From assembly GCF_009363895.1 (NCBI RefSeq), contig NZ_CP045434.1, positions 372,001 to 436,000 of the forward strand: DNA of 64,000 nt, written 5' to 3'. This stretch comes from Sphingomonas ginsengisoli An et al. 2013 (GTDB taxonomy: Bacteria; Pseudomonadota; Alphaproteobacteria; Sphingomonadales; Sphingomonadaceae). The position numbers and the translations under genes were made by a program. A model generated the notes under the pieces. The model saw only the letters and a list, made by a program, of their open reading frames with translations, had not been told where the DNA came from and made no database searches. Position 1 is the stretch's first letter. The number at the start of each line of letters is the position of its first letter. Shown here in pieces: positions 9,310 through 18,402 of the stretch.

Positions 9310-9579
9310 TCAACGCGCGAACGGCAGATAGTCGAGCCGCTGCATTGACTGCATCAGCGGCCCGGCGAAGCGCGGCGGCACTGGTTGCGCGCCGATCGCC
9401 CACGCCATGATGTCGACGTCCTGCTCCTCGAGCAACTCGGTGAACAGCGCCCGATCGGCGGCGCTCCAGCTCGCCGAATGGCGGTCGAAGAAGCCGCCGA
9501 CCATCTGATCCGCCTCCTTCACCCCGCGATGGTGCGCCCGCCAGCGCAGGCGCTTCAGTTCGACGTCCTCGGATTGCAT
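9310..9579 (-). CDS. sdhE: Succinate dehydrogenase assembly factor 2 (SdhE/CptB family)
   Basis: SdhE proteins promote covalent attachment of FAD to the flavoprotein subunit of succinate dehydrogenase and fumarate reductase. This 89-residue, mostly helical protein carries the diagnostic RG-x-x-E surface motif (HHRGVKEAD), preceded by LKRLRWRA, and the conserved WAIG segment near residue 61. Length and motif spacing match the family. It is directly upstream of mfd, and no sdh structural genes are in the window. The start ATG at 9579 is the natural one; a 5'-extended alternative frame is a shadow. Confidence 0.93.
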   Translation of the reverse strand: MQSEDVELKRLRWRAHHRGVKEADQMVGGFFDRHSASWSAADRALFTELLEEQDVDIMAWAIGAQPVPPRFAGPLMQSMQRLDYLPFAR

Positions 9580-9609
9580 CGGGCGGAGATAGGGTTTCCA
9601 CCCTTTCCT

Positions 9610-9635
9610 GTCACCCCGGCGAAGGCCGAGGTCCA
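9610..9635. repeat. REP-like palindromic element between sdhE and recG
   Basis: A short imperfect hairpin, GTCACCCCGGCGAAGGCCGA followed by GGTCCA, lies between the divergent sdhE and recG genes. From memory of alphaproteobacterial genomes, this core (CCCCGGCGAAGGCCGGGGTCC-like) is a dispersed intergenic repeat. Only one copy is present here, so repeat status cannot be proven from the window. Confidence 0.5.
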
Positions 9636-9681
9636 GACCGCGCTGGCATGACGGCGACGGTTCCGGCTACGAGACGATGGC

Positions 9682-11733
9682 ATGCGTCCCGACCTGCTCA
9701 ATCCGCTGTTCGCCGAAGTGGAGACGCTGAAGGGCGTCGGCCCGCAGCTGACGCGCCTGCTCCACCGCCTCGGCCTCAGCCGCCTGGTCGACCTGCTGTT
9801 TCATTTGCCCACCGGGAGCATCGAGCGGGTTCGGGCGCCCGCCGCCTCGGCGGCGCTGCTCGGCAGCCATGTGGTGCTCGAGGTCAAGCCGTTCGACGCG
9901 CGCCAGAGCGCCGGCCGCGGTCCGACCCGCATCTACGCCGCCGACGGCGACGGCAACGTCATCACGCTCGCCTTTTTCAACAATGGCGGCTGGGCGAAGA
10001 AGCAGCTCCCGCTCGGCGAAACTCGGACCGTCTCGGGCAAGCTCGAAGCCTATGGCGACCAGTGGCAGATGGTCCACCCCGACGTGCTCGAGCCCGGCAA
10101 GCCCGAGCCGCCGCTGCGCGAAAGCATCTACCCGCTGACCGAAGGGCTCACCAGCCGACGGCTGCGCGAGCTCGCCACCGCCGCGCTCGAGCGCGCGCCC
10201 GCGCTGCCCGAGTGGATCGAGCCCTCGGTCCTCGCCCGTCACTCGTGGCCGGCCTGGCGCAGCGCGCTCGGCAAGGCCCACGCCGACCATCTCGACAGTG
10301 CCGCCCGCAGCCGCCTCGCCTATGACGAGATTTTCGCCAATCAGCTCGCGCTCCAGCTTCTCCGCCAGGTCAGCCGCCGCAAGCGCGGCCATCCGCTCGA
10401 AGGCGATGGCAGCCTGATCGCGAAGCTCCGGCTGCCCTATGACCTCACCGGCGCCCAGCGCCGCGTCACCGAGGAGATCCGCGGCGACATGGCGCAGGCG
10501 ACGCCGATGCTCCGCCTGCTCCAGGGCGACGTCGGCTCGGGCAAGACGCTGGTCGCGCTGCTCGCGATGTTGAACGCGGTCGAGGCCGGCGCCCAGGCCG
10601 CCTTGCTCGCCCCGACCGAGATCCTCGCCCGCCAGCATCATGCGACCCTGCTCAAGCAACTCGACCCGATCGGCGTCCGCGTCGCCATCCTGACCGGGCG
10701 CGAAAAGGGTCGCGCGCGCGACAGCGTGCTGATGGGCCTCGCCGACGGCAGCATCCACATCCTCGTTGGCACCCACGCCATCTTCCAGGAGAAGGTCGGC
10801 TACCGGAACCTCGGCCTCGCTGTGATCGACGAGCAGCACCGCTTCGGCGTTAGCCAGCGCCTGCTGCTCTCCGCCAAGGCCGAGCGCCCGCCGCACCTAC
10901 TGGTGATGACGGCGACGCCCATCCCGCGCACGCTGACGCTGACCCAATATGGTGAGATGGACGTCAGCCGGATCGACGAGATGCCGCCCGGCCGGACCCC
11001 GGTCGAGACCCGCGTCATCAGCGATGAGAAACTGCCCGAGATCATCGACGGCCTCGGCCGCCACCTCGCCGCGGGCGGTCAGGCCTATTGGGTCTGCCCA
11101 TTGGTCGAGGAAAGCGAGACCAGCGACGCCGCCGCCGCCGAGGACCGCGCCGCCATCCTCGCCGCGCGCTTTCCCGGGCAGGTTGGGCTGGTCCACGGGC
11201 GGATGAAGGGGCCCGACAAGGACGCCGTCATGGCGGCCTTCGCTGCCAACCAGCTCCAGGTGCTGGTCGCTACCACGGTGATCGAGGTCGGGGTCGACGT
11301 TCCCAACTCGACGCTGATGATCATCGAGGGCGCCGAGCGTTTCGGCCTCGCCCAATTGCACCAGTTGCGCGGCCGGGTCGGGCGGGGGGAGGGGAAATCG
11401 ACCTGCCTCTTGGTCCGCGGCCCAACGCTGAGCGAGACCGGCCGCGCCCGCCTAGCGCTGATGCGCGAGACCAGCGACGGCTTCCGCATCGCCGAGGAAG
11501 ATCTGAAGCTGCGCGGCCCGGGTGAGATTCTCGGCACCCGTCAGTCGGGCGATGCCGCCTTCCGTCTCGCCTCACCCGAGCAGATGCAGGAATTGGCTCC
11601 CGCAGCCACCGACGATGCGCGCTTGTTGCTTGACCGCGACGGTGGCCTGGCGGGGCCCAGAGGCGAAGCAGCGCGGCTCTGCCTCTACCTGTTCGAACGC
11701 GACCAGGCGGTCGATCTGCTGCGCTCCGGCTAA
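9682..11733 (+). CDS. recG: ATP-dependent DNA helicase RecG
   Basis: RecG remodels stalled replication forks and branch-migrates Holliday junctions. The 683-residue protein shows the N-terminal wedge/OB domain with LKGVGPQLTRLLHRLGL at the start. The helicase core has Walker A GDVGSGKT near residue 283, a DEQH box (VIDEQHRFG) near 382, the TATPIPRTL motif III and the HQLRGRVGRGE motif VI, plus a C-terminal RecG wing. The start fits the family and lies about 100 bases from the divergent sdhE. The stop is 10 bases before a REPIN-like repeat that separates it from the convergent tyrS. Confidence 0.98.
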   Translation: MRPDLLNPLFAEVETLKGVGPQLTRLLHRLGLSRLVDLLFHLPTGSIERVRAPAASAALLGSHVVLEVKPFDARQSAGRGPTRIYAADGDGNVITLAFFNNGGWAKKQLPLGETRTVSGKLEAYGDQWQMVHPDVLEPGKPEPPLRESIYPLTEGLTSRRLRELATAALERAPALPEWIEPSVLARHSWPAWRSALGKAHADHLDSAARSRLAYDEIFANQLALQLLRQVSRRKRGHPLEGDGSLIAKLRLPYDLTGAQRRVTEEIRGDMAQATPMLRLLQGDVGSGKTLVALLAMLNAVEAGAQAALLAPTEILARQHHATLLKQLDPIGVRVAILTGREKGRARDSVLMGLADGSIHILVGTHAIFQEKVGYRNLGLAVIDEQHRFGVSQRLLLSAKAERPPHLLVMTATPIPRTLTLTQYGEMDVSRIDEMPPGRTPVETRVISDEKLPEIIDGLGRHLAAGGQAYWVCPLVEESETSDAAAAEDRAAILAARFPGQVGLVHGRMKGPDKDAVMAAFAANQLQVLVATTVIEVGVDVPNSTLMIIEGAERFGLAQLHQLRGRVGRGEGKSTCLLVRGPTLSETGRARLALMRETSDGFRIAEEDLKLRGPGEILGTRQSGDAAFRLASPEQMQELAPAATDDARLLLDRDGGLAGPRGEAARLCLYLFERDQAVDLLRSG

Positions 11734-11743
11734 TTCCCCTGCT

Positions 11744-11827
11744 CGTCATGCTGAACTTGTTTCAGCATCCATTCTCTCGCGCTCACCGCGGCTCGAAGAT
11801 GGACCCTGAAACAAGTTCAGGGTGACG
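11744..11827. repeat. REPIN-like inverted repeat between recG and tyrS
   Basis: Arm 1 (11744-11771, CGTCATGCTGAACTTGTTTC and onward) and arm 2 (11800-11827) are inverted copies of 28 bases around a 28-base spacer. The differences fall in the inner palindromic part, where each arm keeps its own pairing (GCTGAA...TTCAGC versus CCTGAA...TTCAGG). This paired-REP structure with compensated changes is typical of mobile, transposase-dependent REPINs. Arm 2 runs into the 3' end of tyrS and supplies its stop codon. It may also act as a two-way transcription terminator. Confidence 0.8.
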
Positions 11828-13064
11828 GAACCAAGAGTCCGTGTTTCTTCTTGCCAAGGCTCAACTTCACCTCGGAATCCACGGCAATCACGTGCGAAAT
11901 GTCGCTCACCGCAACATCATCGATTCGTACCGCGCCCTCGGCCACCTTGCGCTTGGCCTCGCCATTCGAAGCGCAGAAGCCCAGCCCCACCAGCGCCGCC
12001 AGCACCCCGATCTCGCCCCCCGTTTCGAGCCGCGGTAGCGCCTCGCCCGAGCCACCACCGGCGAAGGTCTCGGCGGCCGTCCGCGCGGCCGCCTCGGCCG
12101 CCTCGCGGCCGTGGAGCAGCGCGGTCGCCTCGGTCGCCAGCACCACCTTGGCCTGGTTGATCTCCGCCCCCGGCAGCGCTTCCAGCCGCGCGATCTCGTC
12201 CAGCGGCACGTCGGTGAACAGCTTCAGGAACTTGCCCACGTCGGCATCGGCGGTGTTCCGCCAGAATTGCCAATAGTCGTAGGCCGGCAGCCGATATCCC
12301 TCGGGCCCGTCGGCGTTGAGCCACACCGCCCCGGCCGCGGTCTTGCCCATCTTCGCGCCGTCGGCTGTGGTGATCAGCGGCGTCGTCACCCCGAACAGCT
12401 CGGTCCCGTCGATCCGCCGGGTGAGCTCGATGCCGTTGACGATATTGCCCCATTGATCCGACCCGCCGAGCTGCAGCCGGCACCCCAGCCGCCGCGACAG
12501 CTCGAGGAAGTCGTAGGCCTGCAGTATCATGTAGTTGAATTCGAGGAAGGTCAGCGGCTGCTCGCGCTCGAGCCGCAGCTTGACGCTGTCGAAGGTCAAC
12601 ATCCGGTTGATGGTGAAGTGCCGCCCGACCTCGCGCAGGAAGGGGACATACTGGAGGTGGTCGAGCCAGTCGGCATTGTCGACCAGCACCGCGTCGCTCG
12701 GGCCCTCGCCGAAGGTCAGGAACCGCTCGAACACCTTGCGGATGCCGGCGATATTGTCGCTGATCTTCTCGTCGGTCAGCAGCTGCCGGCTCTCGTCCTT
12801 GCCCGACGGATCGCCGACCTTGGTCGTGCCCCCGCCCATCAGCACGATCGGCCGATGCCCCGCCTGCTGCAACCGCCGCAGCATCATGATCTGCACCAGG
12901 CTGCCGACGTGGAGCGACGGCGCGGTCGCGTCGAACCCGATGTAGCCGCTGACCACCTCGCGCTCTGCCAGCGCACCCAGTGCCGTCGCATCGGTCGTCT
13001 GATGGATATAACCGCGCTCGGTCAGCAGCTGGAGCAGGGCAGGGGCGGATGTCACGTCGGTCAT
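11817..13064 (-). CDS. tyrS: Tyrosyl-tRNA synthetase
   Basis: This class I aminoacyl-tRNA synthetase charges tRNA-Tyr. Visible features are the HIGH-like signature in PSLHVGSL, the tyrosine-binding GGSDQWGN segment, the KMSKS-like loop [14 protein letters not shown] and a C-terminal S4 RNA-binding domain. At 415 residues it is the usual size. The start ATG at 13064 gives [22 protein letters not shown], and the longer frame upstream is unlike the family. The stop codon and last three residues (PSP) are encoded by the right arm of the adjacent REPIN-like repeat, so the C terminus has probably been rewritten by repeat insertion. The family's S4 domain appears otherwise intact. Confidence 0.97.
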   Translation of the reverse strand: MTDVTSAPALLQLLTERGYIHQTTDATALGALAEREVVSGYIGFDATAPSLHVGSLVQIMMLRRLQQAGHRPIVLMGGGTTKVGDPSGKDESRQLLTDEKISDNIAGIRKVFERFLTFGEGPSDAVLVDNADWLDHLQYVPFLREVGRHFTINRMLTFDSVKLRLEREQPLTFLEFNYMILQAYDFLELSRRLGCRLQLGGSDQWGNIVNGIELTRRIDGTELFGVTTPLITTADGAKMGKTAAGAVWLNADGPEGYRLPAYDYWQFWRNTADADVGKFLKLFTDVPLDEIARLEALPGAEINQAKVVLATEATALLHGREAAEAAARTAAETFAGGGSGEALPRLETGGEIGVLAALVGLGFCASNGEAKRKVAEGAVRIDDVAVSDISHVIAVDSEVKLSLGKKKHGLLVPSP

Positions 13065-13128
13065 GTCAGCGCCTCTAACCGCCTCACTTCGTCTTGTCGA
13101 AGCCCCGCCCCTCCGCCAAACCAGCCGC

Positions 13129-13659
13129 ATGCACCTCACGCTCATCCCGCACCCCGCGACACCGCCAGCCCGCGCCGCGATGTCGCTCGATGCTTGGGTC
13201 GAGCGCTGGGACGACGGACGGGTCGAGGTGAGCTTCCACCTCCATGCCCCGACCGACAGCCTGGTCATTCCCGACAAGCCCCGCCGCGGCCGCCACGACG
13301 ACCTGTGGAAATCGACCTGCTTCGAATTGTTCGTCGAGCCCGCGGCGGGGGCGGGCTACCGCGAGTATAATTTCTCGCCCTCGGGCGCCTGGGCGGCCTA
13401 CGACTTCGCCGCCTATCGCGCGGGCATGACCAAGCCGGCGATCGAGCCGCCCGAGAGCGACGTCGAGGACATCGGCGACAAATTGCTGGTCGACGCGGTG
13501 CTCGACCTGCCCGAACGCGGCCGTTTCGGCCTTGCCGCGGTGGTCGAGGAAGTCGGCGGGACCAAAAGCTACTGGGCGCTCGCCCACGGTGCCGACAAAC
13601 CCGATTTCCACTTGCCCGCTTGCCTCGCCGCGACCCTCCCGCCAGTGACCGACGAATGA
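13129..13659 (+). CDS. DOMON-like domain protein
   Basis: This 176-residue protein matches, by overall pattern, the soluble DOMON/CBM9-like beta-sandwich proteins annotated in sphingomonads. Its features are the [16 protein letters not shown] strand pattern, the central [14 protein letters not shown] segment and [17 protein letters not shown]. Related DOMON and CBM9 folds bind heme or sugar, but no heme-ligand pair is obvious and no signal peptide is seen. The start at 13129 (MHLTLIPHP) is preferred over an ATG at 13063 that would overlap the divergent tyrS start codon. The stop overlaps the next start by 4 bases (ATGA), which argues for coupling to the NamZ-like gene and perhaps a role in cell-wall sugar handling. 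Confidence 0.72.
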   Translation: MHLTLIPHPATPPARAAMSLDAWVERWDDGRVEVSFHLHAPTDSLVIPDKPRRGRHDDLWKSTCFELFVEPAAGAGYREYNFSPSGAWAAYDFAAYRAGMTKPAIEPPESDVEDIGDKLLVDAVLDLPERGRFGLAAVVEEVGGTKSYWALAHGADKPDFHLPACLAATLPPVTDE

Positions 13660-14855
13660 CTTCCTTCGGTATCGATCGTCTGCTCGCGGATCCCGCGCTT
13701 CGCCGCCCGCTCGACGGCAAGCGCGTCGCGCTGCTCGCCCATCCGGCCTCGGTGACCGCCGACCTCACGCATAGCATCGACGCGCTGATCGCCGCCGGGC
13801 TCAACGTCACCGCCGCTTTCGGTCCTCAGCACGGGCTCAAGGGCGACAAGCAGGACAATATGGTCGAGACCGCGGACGAGACCGACCCGCGCCTCGGCAT
13901 CCCCGTGTTCAGCCTTTACGGTGAGGTCCGCCGCCCGTCGGGCCAGATGATGAGCAGCGCCGACGTCTTCCTATTCGACCTGCAGGACCTCGGCTGCCGC
14001 ATCTACACTTTCGTGACGACCCTGCTCTACCTGCTCGAAGCCGCCGCCGAGCATGGCAAGACCGTTTGGGTGCTCGACCGACCCAACCCCGCCGGCCGCC
14101 CGGTCGAGGGGACGCTGCTGCTCCCCGGCTGGGAGAGCTTCGTCGGCGCCGGCCCGATGGTGATGCGCCACGGCCTGACGATGGGCGAGATGGGCCACTG
14201 GTTCATCCGCCACTTCAATCTCGACGTCGACTATCGCGTCATCGAGATGGAAGGGTGGGAGCCCGACGCCGCCCCCGGTTTCGGCTGGCCCACCGACCGT
14301 ATCTGGATCAACCCGAGCCCAAACGCCGCGAACTTGAACATGGCCCGCGCCTACGCTGGCACTGTCATGCTCGAAAGCACGACACTGAGCGAAGGCCGCG
14401 GGACCACCCGCGCGCTCGAGCTGTTCGGCGCCCCCGGCCTCGACCCGCGTGCGATCCACGCTGAGATGGAGCGGGTCGCCCCCGACTGGCTTGCCGGCTG
14501 CTCGCTTCGCGAAGTCTTTTTCGAGCCGACCTTCCACAAGCACGCGCACGAATTGAACGCCGGCCTGTTCATCCACGCCGAAGGCCGCTTCTACGATCAT
14601 GCGGCGTTCAAGCCCTGGCGGCTCCAGGCGCTCGCCTTCAAGGCCATCCGCACCCTCGTGCCCGACTACGACCTGTGGCGCGACTTCCCGTATGAGTACG
14701 TCTTCGACAAGCTCGCCATCGACGTCATCAACGGCGGCCCGGCCTTGCGCGAGTGGGTCGACGATCCGTCGGCCGAGCCCGGCGACCTTGATGTCCTGGC
14801 CGGGCGTGACGAAGCGGCCTGGCTCGACGAAACGCGAGGATTGCGGCTCTACTAG
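13656..14855 (+). CDS. DUF1343 family exo-beta-N-acetylmuramidase (NamZ-like)
   Basis: The 399-residue protein matches DUF1343 along its length: KRVALLAHPASVTADL near the N terminus, AAFGPQHGLKGDKQDNM, the SLYGEVRRPSG and DVFLFDLQDLGCRIYTF segments, DRPNPAGR and the SEGRGTT motif. The characterised member, NamZ (YbbC) of Bacillus subtilis, removes terminal MurNAc from peptidoglycan fragments, so a cell-wall recycling role is likely. No signal peptide is visible, so it is probably cytoplasmic here. Translation is likely coupled to the DOMON-like gene through an ATGA overlap. Activity is inferred from family membership only. Confidence 0.88.
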   Translation: MTSFGIDRLLADPALRRPLDGKRVALLAHPASVTADLTHSIDALIAAGLNVTAAFGPQHGLKGDKQDNMVETADETDPRLGIPVFSLYGEVRRPSGQMMSSADVFLFDLQDLGCRIYTFVTTLLYLLEAAAEHGKTVWVLDRPNPAGRPVEGTLLLPGWESFVGAGPMVMRHGLTMGEMGHWFIRHFNLDVDYRVIEMEGWEPDAAPGFGWPTDRIWINPSPNAANLNMARAYAGTVMLESTTLSEGRGTTRALELFGAPGLDPRAIHAEMERVAPDWLAGCSLREVFFEPTFHKHAHELNAGLFIHAEGRFYDHAAFKPWRLQALAFKAIRTLVPDYDLWRDFPYEYVFDKLAIDVINGGPALREWVDDPSAEPGDLDVLAGRDEAAWLDETRGLRLY

Positions 14856-14936
14856 GACCGCTGGTCGCGCCAGGCCAACGGCTTGCCAATTGGCGCACTC
14901 TCCTTAGGCTGACTGCACGCTCGCGCGGGGGCAGCC

Positions 14937-16841
14937 ATGACAGGACCGGCGGAAGTCTTCGTTTCCTACAAGTCGGAGGACCGCGCCCGACTGAAACCGC
15001 TCGTCGCCGCGCTCGAGGCCGAGGGCTTTCCGGTCTGGTGGGACGCGCGCATCGGCGGCGGCAGCAATTGGCGGCAGGATATCGAGCAGCACCTCGAGTC
15101 TGCCGCCTGCGTCATCGTCGTCTGGACCAAGCGGTCGGTCGGCCCCGACGGCGAGTTCGTCCGCGACGAGGCTGCCCGCGCCCGCCGCCGCGGCGTCTAC
15201 CTCCCCATCCGGCTCGACGAGGTCGATCCGCCGCTCGGTTTCGGCGAAGTCCAGCTTCTCTCGCTTAAGGCGTGGAAGGGAAATCCGGCCGACCCCAACT
15301 TCCGCGCCTTGGTGGACGCCGTGCGGTCCTGCCAAAGTGGAAAATGGGCTGCGCCGACAGGGACCGCGAGCAAGTCACCCGCCATCTCCCGCCGCGTCCT
15401 GATCGCCGGCGGCGCGGGCACGGTAGCCGTTGCCGGCGTCGGCGCGTGGGCGCTCCTCACACCGTGGGGCTCGGCGGTCTCGAACCGCGTCGCGGTGATG
15501 AGCTTCGCCAACCTGTCCGGCGATCCGAGCCAGGCCTATTTCTCGGACGGCATCGCCGAAGAATTGCGCGGCGCGCTCTCTCGCGTCGGGCTCGAAGTGA
15601 TCGGCCGGGCTTCTTGCGATGCGGTCAAGGATTTGGCGATTCCGGAAGCGGCCGCCAAGCTCGGAGTCGCCAACATTCTGACCGGCAGCGTCCGCCGCTC
15701 GAGCCAAACGATCCGCGTCGATGCGCAACTCGTCAACGGCGCGGACGTCGTGGAGAAATGGGCGCAGACCTACGACCGCGCGCCAGGCGACACGATCAGG
15801 ATCCAGACCGATATCGCGACCGAGGTGGCGAGTGCGCTCAGGGTCGCGCTGGGGGCGGCGAAGAAGGTCGCGATCGCGCTCGGCGGGACTGCCAATGCCG
15901 AAGCGCAGGACCTCATCTTGCAATGCCGCAAGTTGAGCCGCGAGATGACCTCGGCCGACAGCTTCCAACGGCGGATCGCCTTGGCGGATGCGGCTATCCG
16001 CCTCGATCCCCATTACGCAGATGCCTATATCGCCAGGGCGAGCGCGTTCACCACCATGGCAATCCTGTTCAGCGATCCCACCAAGGTCGACAGCCAGCTC
16101 TCCGAAGGCGAAGCGGCCGCGCGCAAGGCCATCGCCATCGCGCCGGCGCTTGGCGGTCCGCATTCGGTGCTGGCGTTCAACGCCCAGGGCCGACTCAATT
16201 TCGGGGCGGCGTTACGCGAGACGAAGATGTCGCTCGCTCTCGCGCCCAACGATACCGGCGTGCTGAATTCCGCCTCCCGGAATCTGGCGCTGTTCGGCAC
16301 GCCTGCCGAGGCGTTTGAGGTCGCCGACCGGAGCAGGGCGCTCGATCCGCTCAACGCCGCGCTCTATAGCTACAAGGCCGAGATGCTGTTCTATTTGCGG
16401 CATTACCCGCAGGCGATCGACGCCGCCAAATCCTCGCTGCGCCTCGCGCCGACGCGGTTGATCTCCCACCTGTTCATTGGCGACGCATTTCTGCAGCTTG
16501 GTAAGCCGGCACAGGCTAAGGCCGAGTACGGCCTGATGGGCGCCGATAATCCACTTCGCGGACCGCGCCTTGCCTTGCTCGCCGCACGGACGGGGGATCA
16601 GTCCGGCGCTGAACAGCTGGCGACCCAACTCAAGCAGCGGGCCGATGTGACCTTGAACTACCAGCTCGCCGAGATCTTCGCGCAATTGGGTGACCAGGAC
16701 CGGGCCTTCGCCGAGCTGGCAGAAGCCGTGCGCGCGCGGGATTCGGGGCTTGCCTATCTCAGGGTCGACCCCTTTCTCGACCCCGTCCGCGGCGATCCGC
16801 GGTTCGCGGCGCTGCTCAAGCAATTGAATTTCACGGCCTAG
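14937..16841 (+). CDS. Membrane TIR-domain protein with TolB-like and TPR domains
   Basis: Residues 1-130 form a TIR fold starting at VFVSYKSEDRARLKPL, with the WWDARI and SNWRQDIEQHLESAACVIVVWT elements. Glu78 in EFVRDEAARA occupies the place of the catalytic glutamate of NAD-cleaving TIRs. Residues about 153-175 are a single membrane helix. Residues 185-300 are a TolB/FlgO-like module (VAVMSFANLSGDPSQAYFSDGIAEEL), and the rest to 634 is TPR-like helical repeats. Similar TIR/TolB/TPR proteins are often annotated as adenylate-cyclase-like in proteobacteria, but no cyclase domain is present here. It is flanked by short gaps and stands alone. Function is unknown; NADase, signalling or defence roles are possible but unproven. 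Confidence 0.85.
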   Translation: MTGPAEVFVSYKSEDRARLKPLVAALEAEGFPVWWDARIGGGSNWRQDIEQHLESAACVIVVWTKRSVGPDGEFVRDEAARARRRGVYLPIRLDEVDPPLGFGEVQLLSLKAWKGNPADPNFRALVDAVRSCQSGKWAAPTGTASKSPAISRRVLIAGGAGTVAVAGVGAWALLTPWGSAVSNRVAVMSFANLSGDPSQAYFSDGIAEELRGALSRVGLEVIGRASCDAVKDLAIPEAAAKLGVANILTGSVRRSSQTIRVDAQLVNGADVVEKWAQTYDRAPGDTIRIQTDIATEVASALRVALGAAKKVAIALGGTANAEAQDLILQCRKLSREMTSADSFQRRIALADAAIRLDPHYADAYIARASAFTTMAILFSDPTKVDSQLSEGEAAARKAIAIAPALGGPHSVLAFNAQGRLNFGAALRETKMSLALAPNDTGVLNSASRNLALFGTPAEAFEVADRSRALDPLNAALYSYKAEMLFYLRHYPQAIDAAKSSLRLAPTRLISHLFIGDAFLQLGKPAQAKAEYGLMGADNPLRGPRLALLAARTGDQSGAEQLATQLKQRADVTLNYQLAEIFAQLGDQDRAFAELAEAVRARDSGLAYLRVDPFLDPVRGDPRFAALLKQLNFTA

Positions 16842-16866
16842 CCCGAGCGGTGGGTGCACCGACCCG

Positions 16867-18402
16867 CTAGCGTCGCGCTGCGGTCGGCGTCACAGCATCC
16901 TTTCGCGTGAAGACCAGGCGATTGCGGTCGCCGGTGTGCATCCTGAAGGTTTCGACATAGTGTCGCGCGACCTCGGCGCGGACGATGGCGTAGGTGGTGG
17001 AATTGACCCGCTCGAATGGCGGATCGTCCATCACGATCGTCGCGGGCCGCTGCGCCAGGATCCGCCTGACCTCCACTGTCGGCGCGACTCCGAGGGCGCG
17101 CGCGCTATTCTCATTCTCCATGTTGAGATGGCCCGGAAAAAGGAAGCGCGACAGCACGCAGGCATGGGTCAGGCGATAAAGCGCCGGGTAGCCGTCATAG
17201 ACGAATAGGCAACCGCGGGCAGGCGTCGCGGCGCGGGTGATCAGCGCGGCCTCGTGGGCGCGGCCCTTGAGGTTCTGGAGCGACCACAGGACGATCTGCG
17301 AGGCCACGAAGATGACCAGCAGGAACGGCCAGACCAAGCGGGGGCTGGGCCGCATCTGCCCGAGCCGCGGCGCGGCGGCGATCACCGCGGGCACCAGCAC
17401 CGGCATCGCATATTGAGGAGTTGAGAAGCTCCGCATGACCAGCATCCCCGCAACCGCCGCGGCCAGCCACCAATATACGAATTTCAGCGAGCGGCGCTGG
17501 GCCTCGCCGTCTGCTGGGGGGGGCAGGATGATGCACAGGGTCAGGGGAAACAGGATGCCGGCGATGGTAACGAGCCCGATCGCGCTGGTGGCAAACGGGT
17601 CGGCGAGCTTGCCCCACATCGAGATGAAGTTGGCAAAGAGAAAATCCTGGCCGTGCCCCAGCGCCAGATAGGCCAGGTAAGCGACCAGTGTCGGCAGTAG
17701 GGCCATAAGGACCCAGACCGCCGCCATGCCGATAAGGGAAGCCGTCCCCGCCCGCGCCCGCCACGCGCCCACCAGCAGGGCGCAGCCGAAAAAAATCCCT
17801 TCAAAGAGCGCGGTATATTTGATCTGGATCGCCACCCCTACGATCAGCATCGGCGCCAGCCCCGCTCGCCAATCGATGCGTCCGCGGCGAATCGCCTGCT
17901 CGGTCAGCATCGCCGCCCACAGGACAGGCAAGTTGAAGAAGACGGGAGCCTGGCCGCCTTCGCCTTCCATCAGGTCGAGCCAGAGGAGATAGGCGAGCGC
18001 CGCGGCAATCGCGCCGCGGGCATTGCCGACTCGCCCGGCAAAGCGCCACACGAGCGTCGCCGTGCCCCAGGCGAACAGTCCGGCGACGAGCTGATACTGG
18101 ATCGTCCCCTCGCCACCGAGGAGGCGGATGAAGCCGTAGATCAGGAACAGCCCGATCGGCTTACGGTCGAACACATCGACGAAGGGCAAAGCGCCGCCGA
18201 GCAACCGGTCGCCGACGACAAGATAGAATTGCTCGTCAAAGCCGAGCACCGGATTGCCGAACGTCTGGCCGCGAGCGATCAGGGTAGCGACGAGCAGGAT
18301 GGCGCCGATCACCAGCGCCTGGCGCGGCGGAAATGACGGTGGCTGCAATGAGGCGCGACGGGGGAGCCGCGCGCTGACGGGCGCGATCGCTGCGCTCGTC
18401 AT
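16867..18402 (-). CDS. GT-C fold membrane glycosyltransferase (ArnT/PMT-like)
   Basis: The 511-residue protein has about ten hydrophobic helices. An early periplasmic loop contains LGFDEQFYLVVGDRLL and FVDVFDRKPIGLFLIYG, resembling the acidic catalytic loop of polyprenol-phosphate-dependent GT-C enzymes. A soluble tail near residues 400-511 contains RGCLFVYDGYPALYRLT. Such enzymes move a sugar from undecaprenyl phosphate onto lipid, glycan or protein at the periplasmic face. The start at 18402 overlaps the stop of the upstream GT4 gene by one base (TGATG), so translation is probably coupled. It is the last gene of the leftward operon. The acceptor is unknown. Confidence 0.8.
   Translation of the reverse strand: MTSAAIAPVSARLPRRASLQPPSFPPRQALVIGAILLVATLIARGQTFGNPVLGFDEQFYLVVGDRLLGGALPFVDVFDRKPIGLFLIYGFIRLLGGEGTIQYQLVAGLFAWGTATLVWRFAGRVGNARGAIAAALAYLLWLDLMEGEGGQAPVFFNLPVLWAAMLTEQAIRRGRIDWRAGLAPMLIVGVAIQIKYTALFEGIFFGCALLVGAWRARAGTASLIGMAAVWVLMALLPTLVAYLAYLALGHGQDFLFANFISMWGKLADPFATSAIGLVTIAGILFPLTLCIILPPPADGEAQRRSLKFVYWWLAAAVAGMLVMRSFSTPQYAMPVLVPAVIAAAPRLGQMRPSPRLVWPFLLVIFVASQIVLWSLQNLKGRAHEAALITRAATPARGCLFVYDGYPALYRLTHACVLSRFLFPGHLNMENENSARALGVAPTVEVRRILAQRPATIVMDDPPFERVNSTTYAIVRAEVARHYVETFRMHTGDRNRLVFTRKDAVTPTAARR

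Noticed and set aside
13063..13128. Earlier ATG for the DOMON-like gene
   Set aside because: It overlaps the divergent tyrS start codon and adds residues not resembling the family, so ATG 13129 is preferred.
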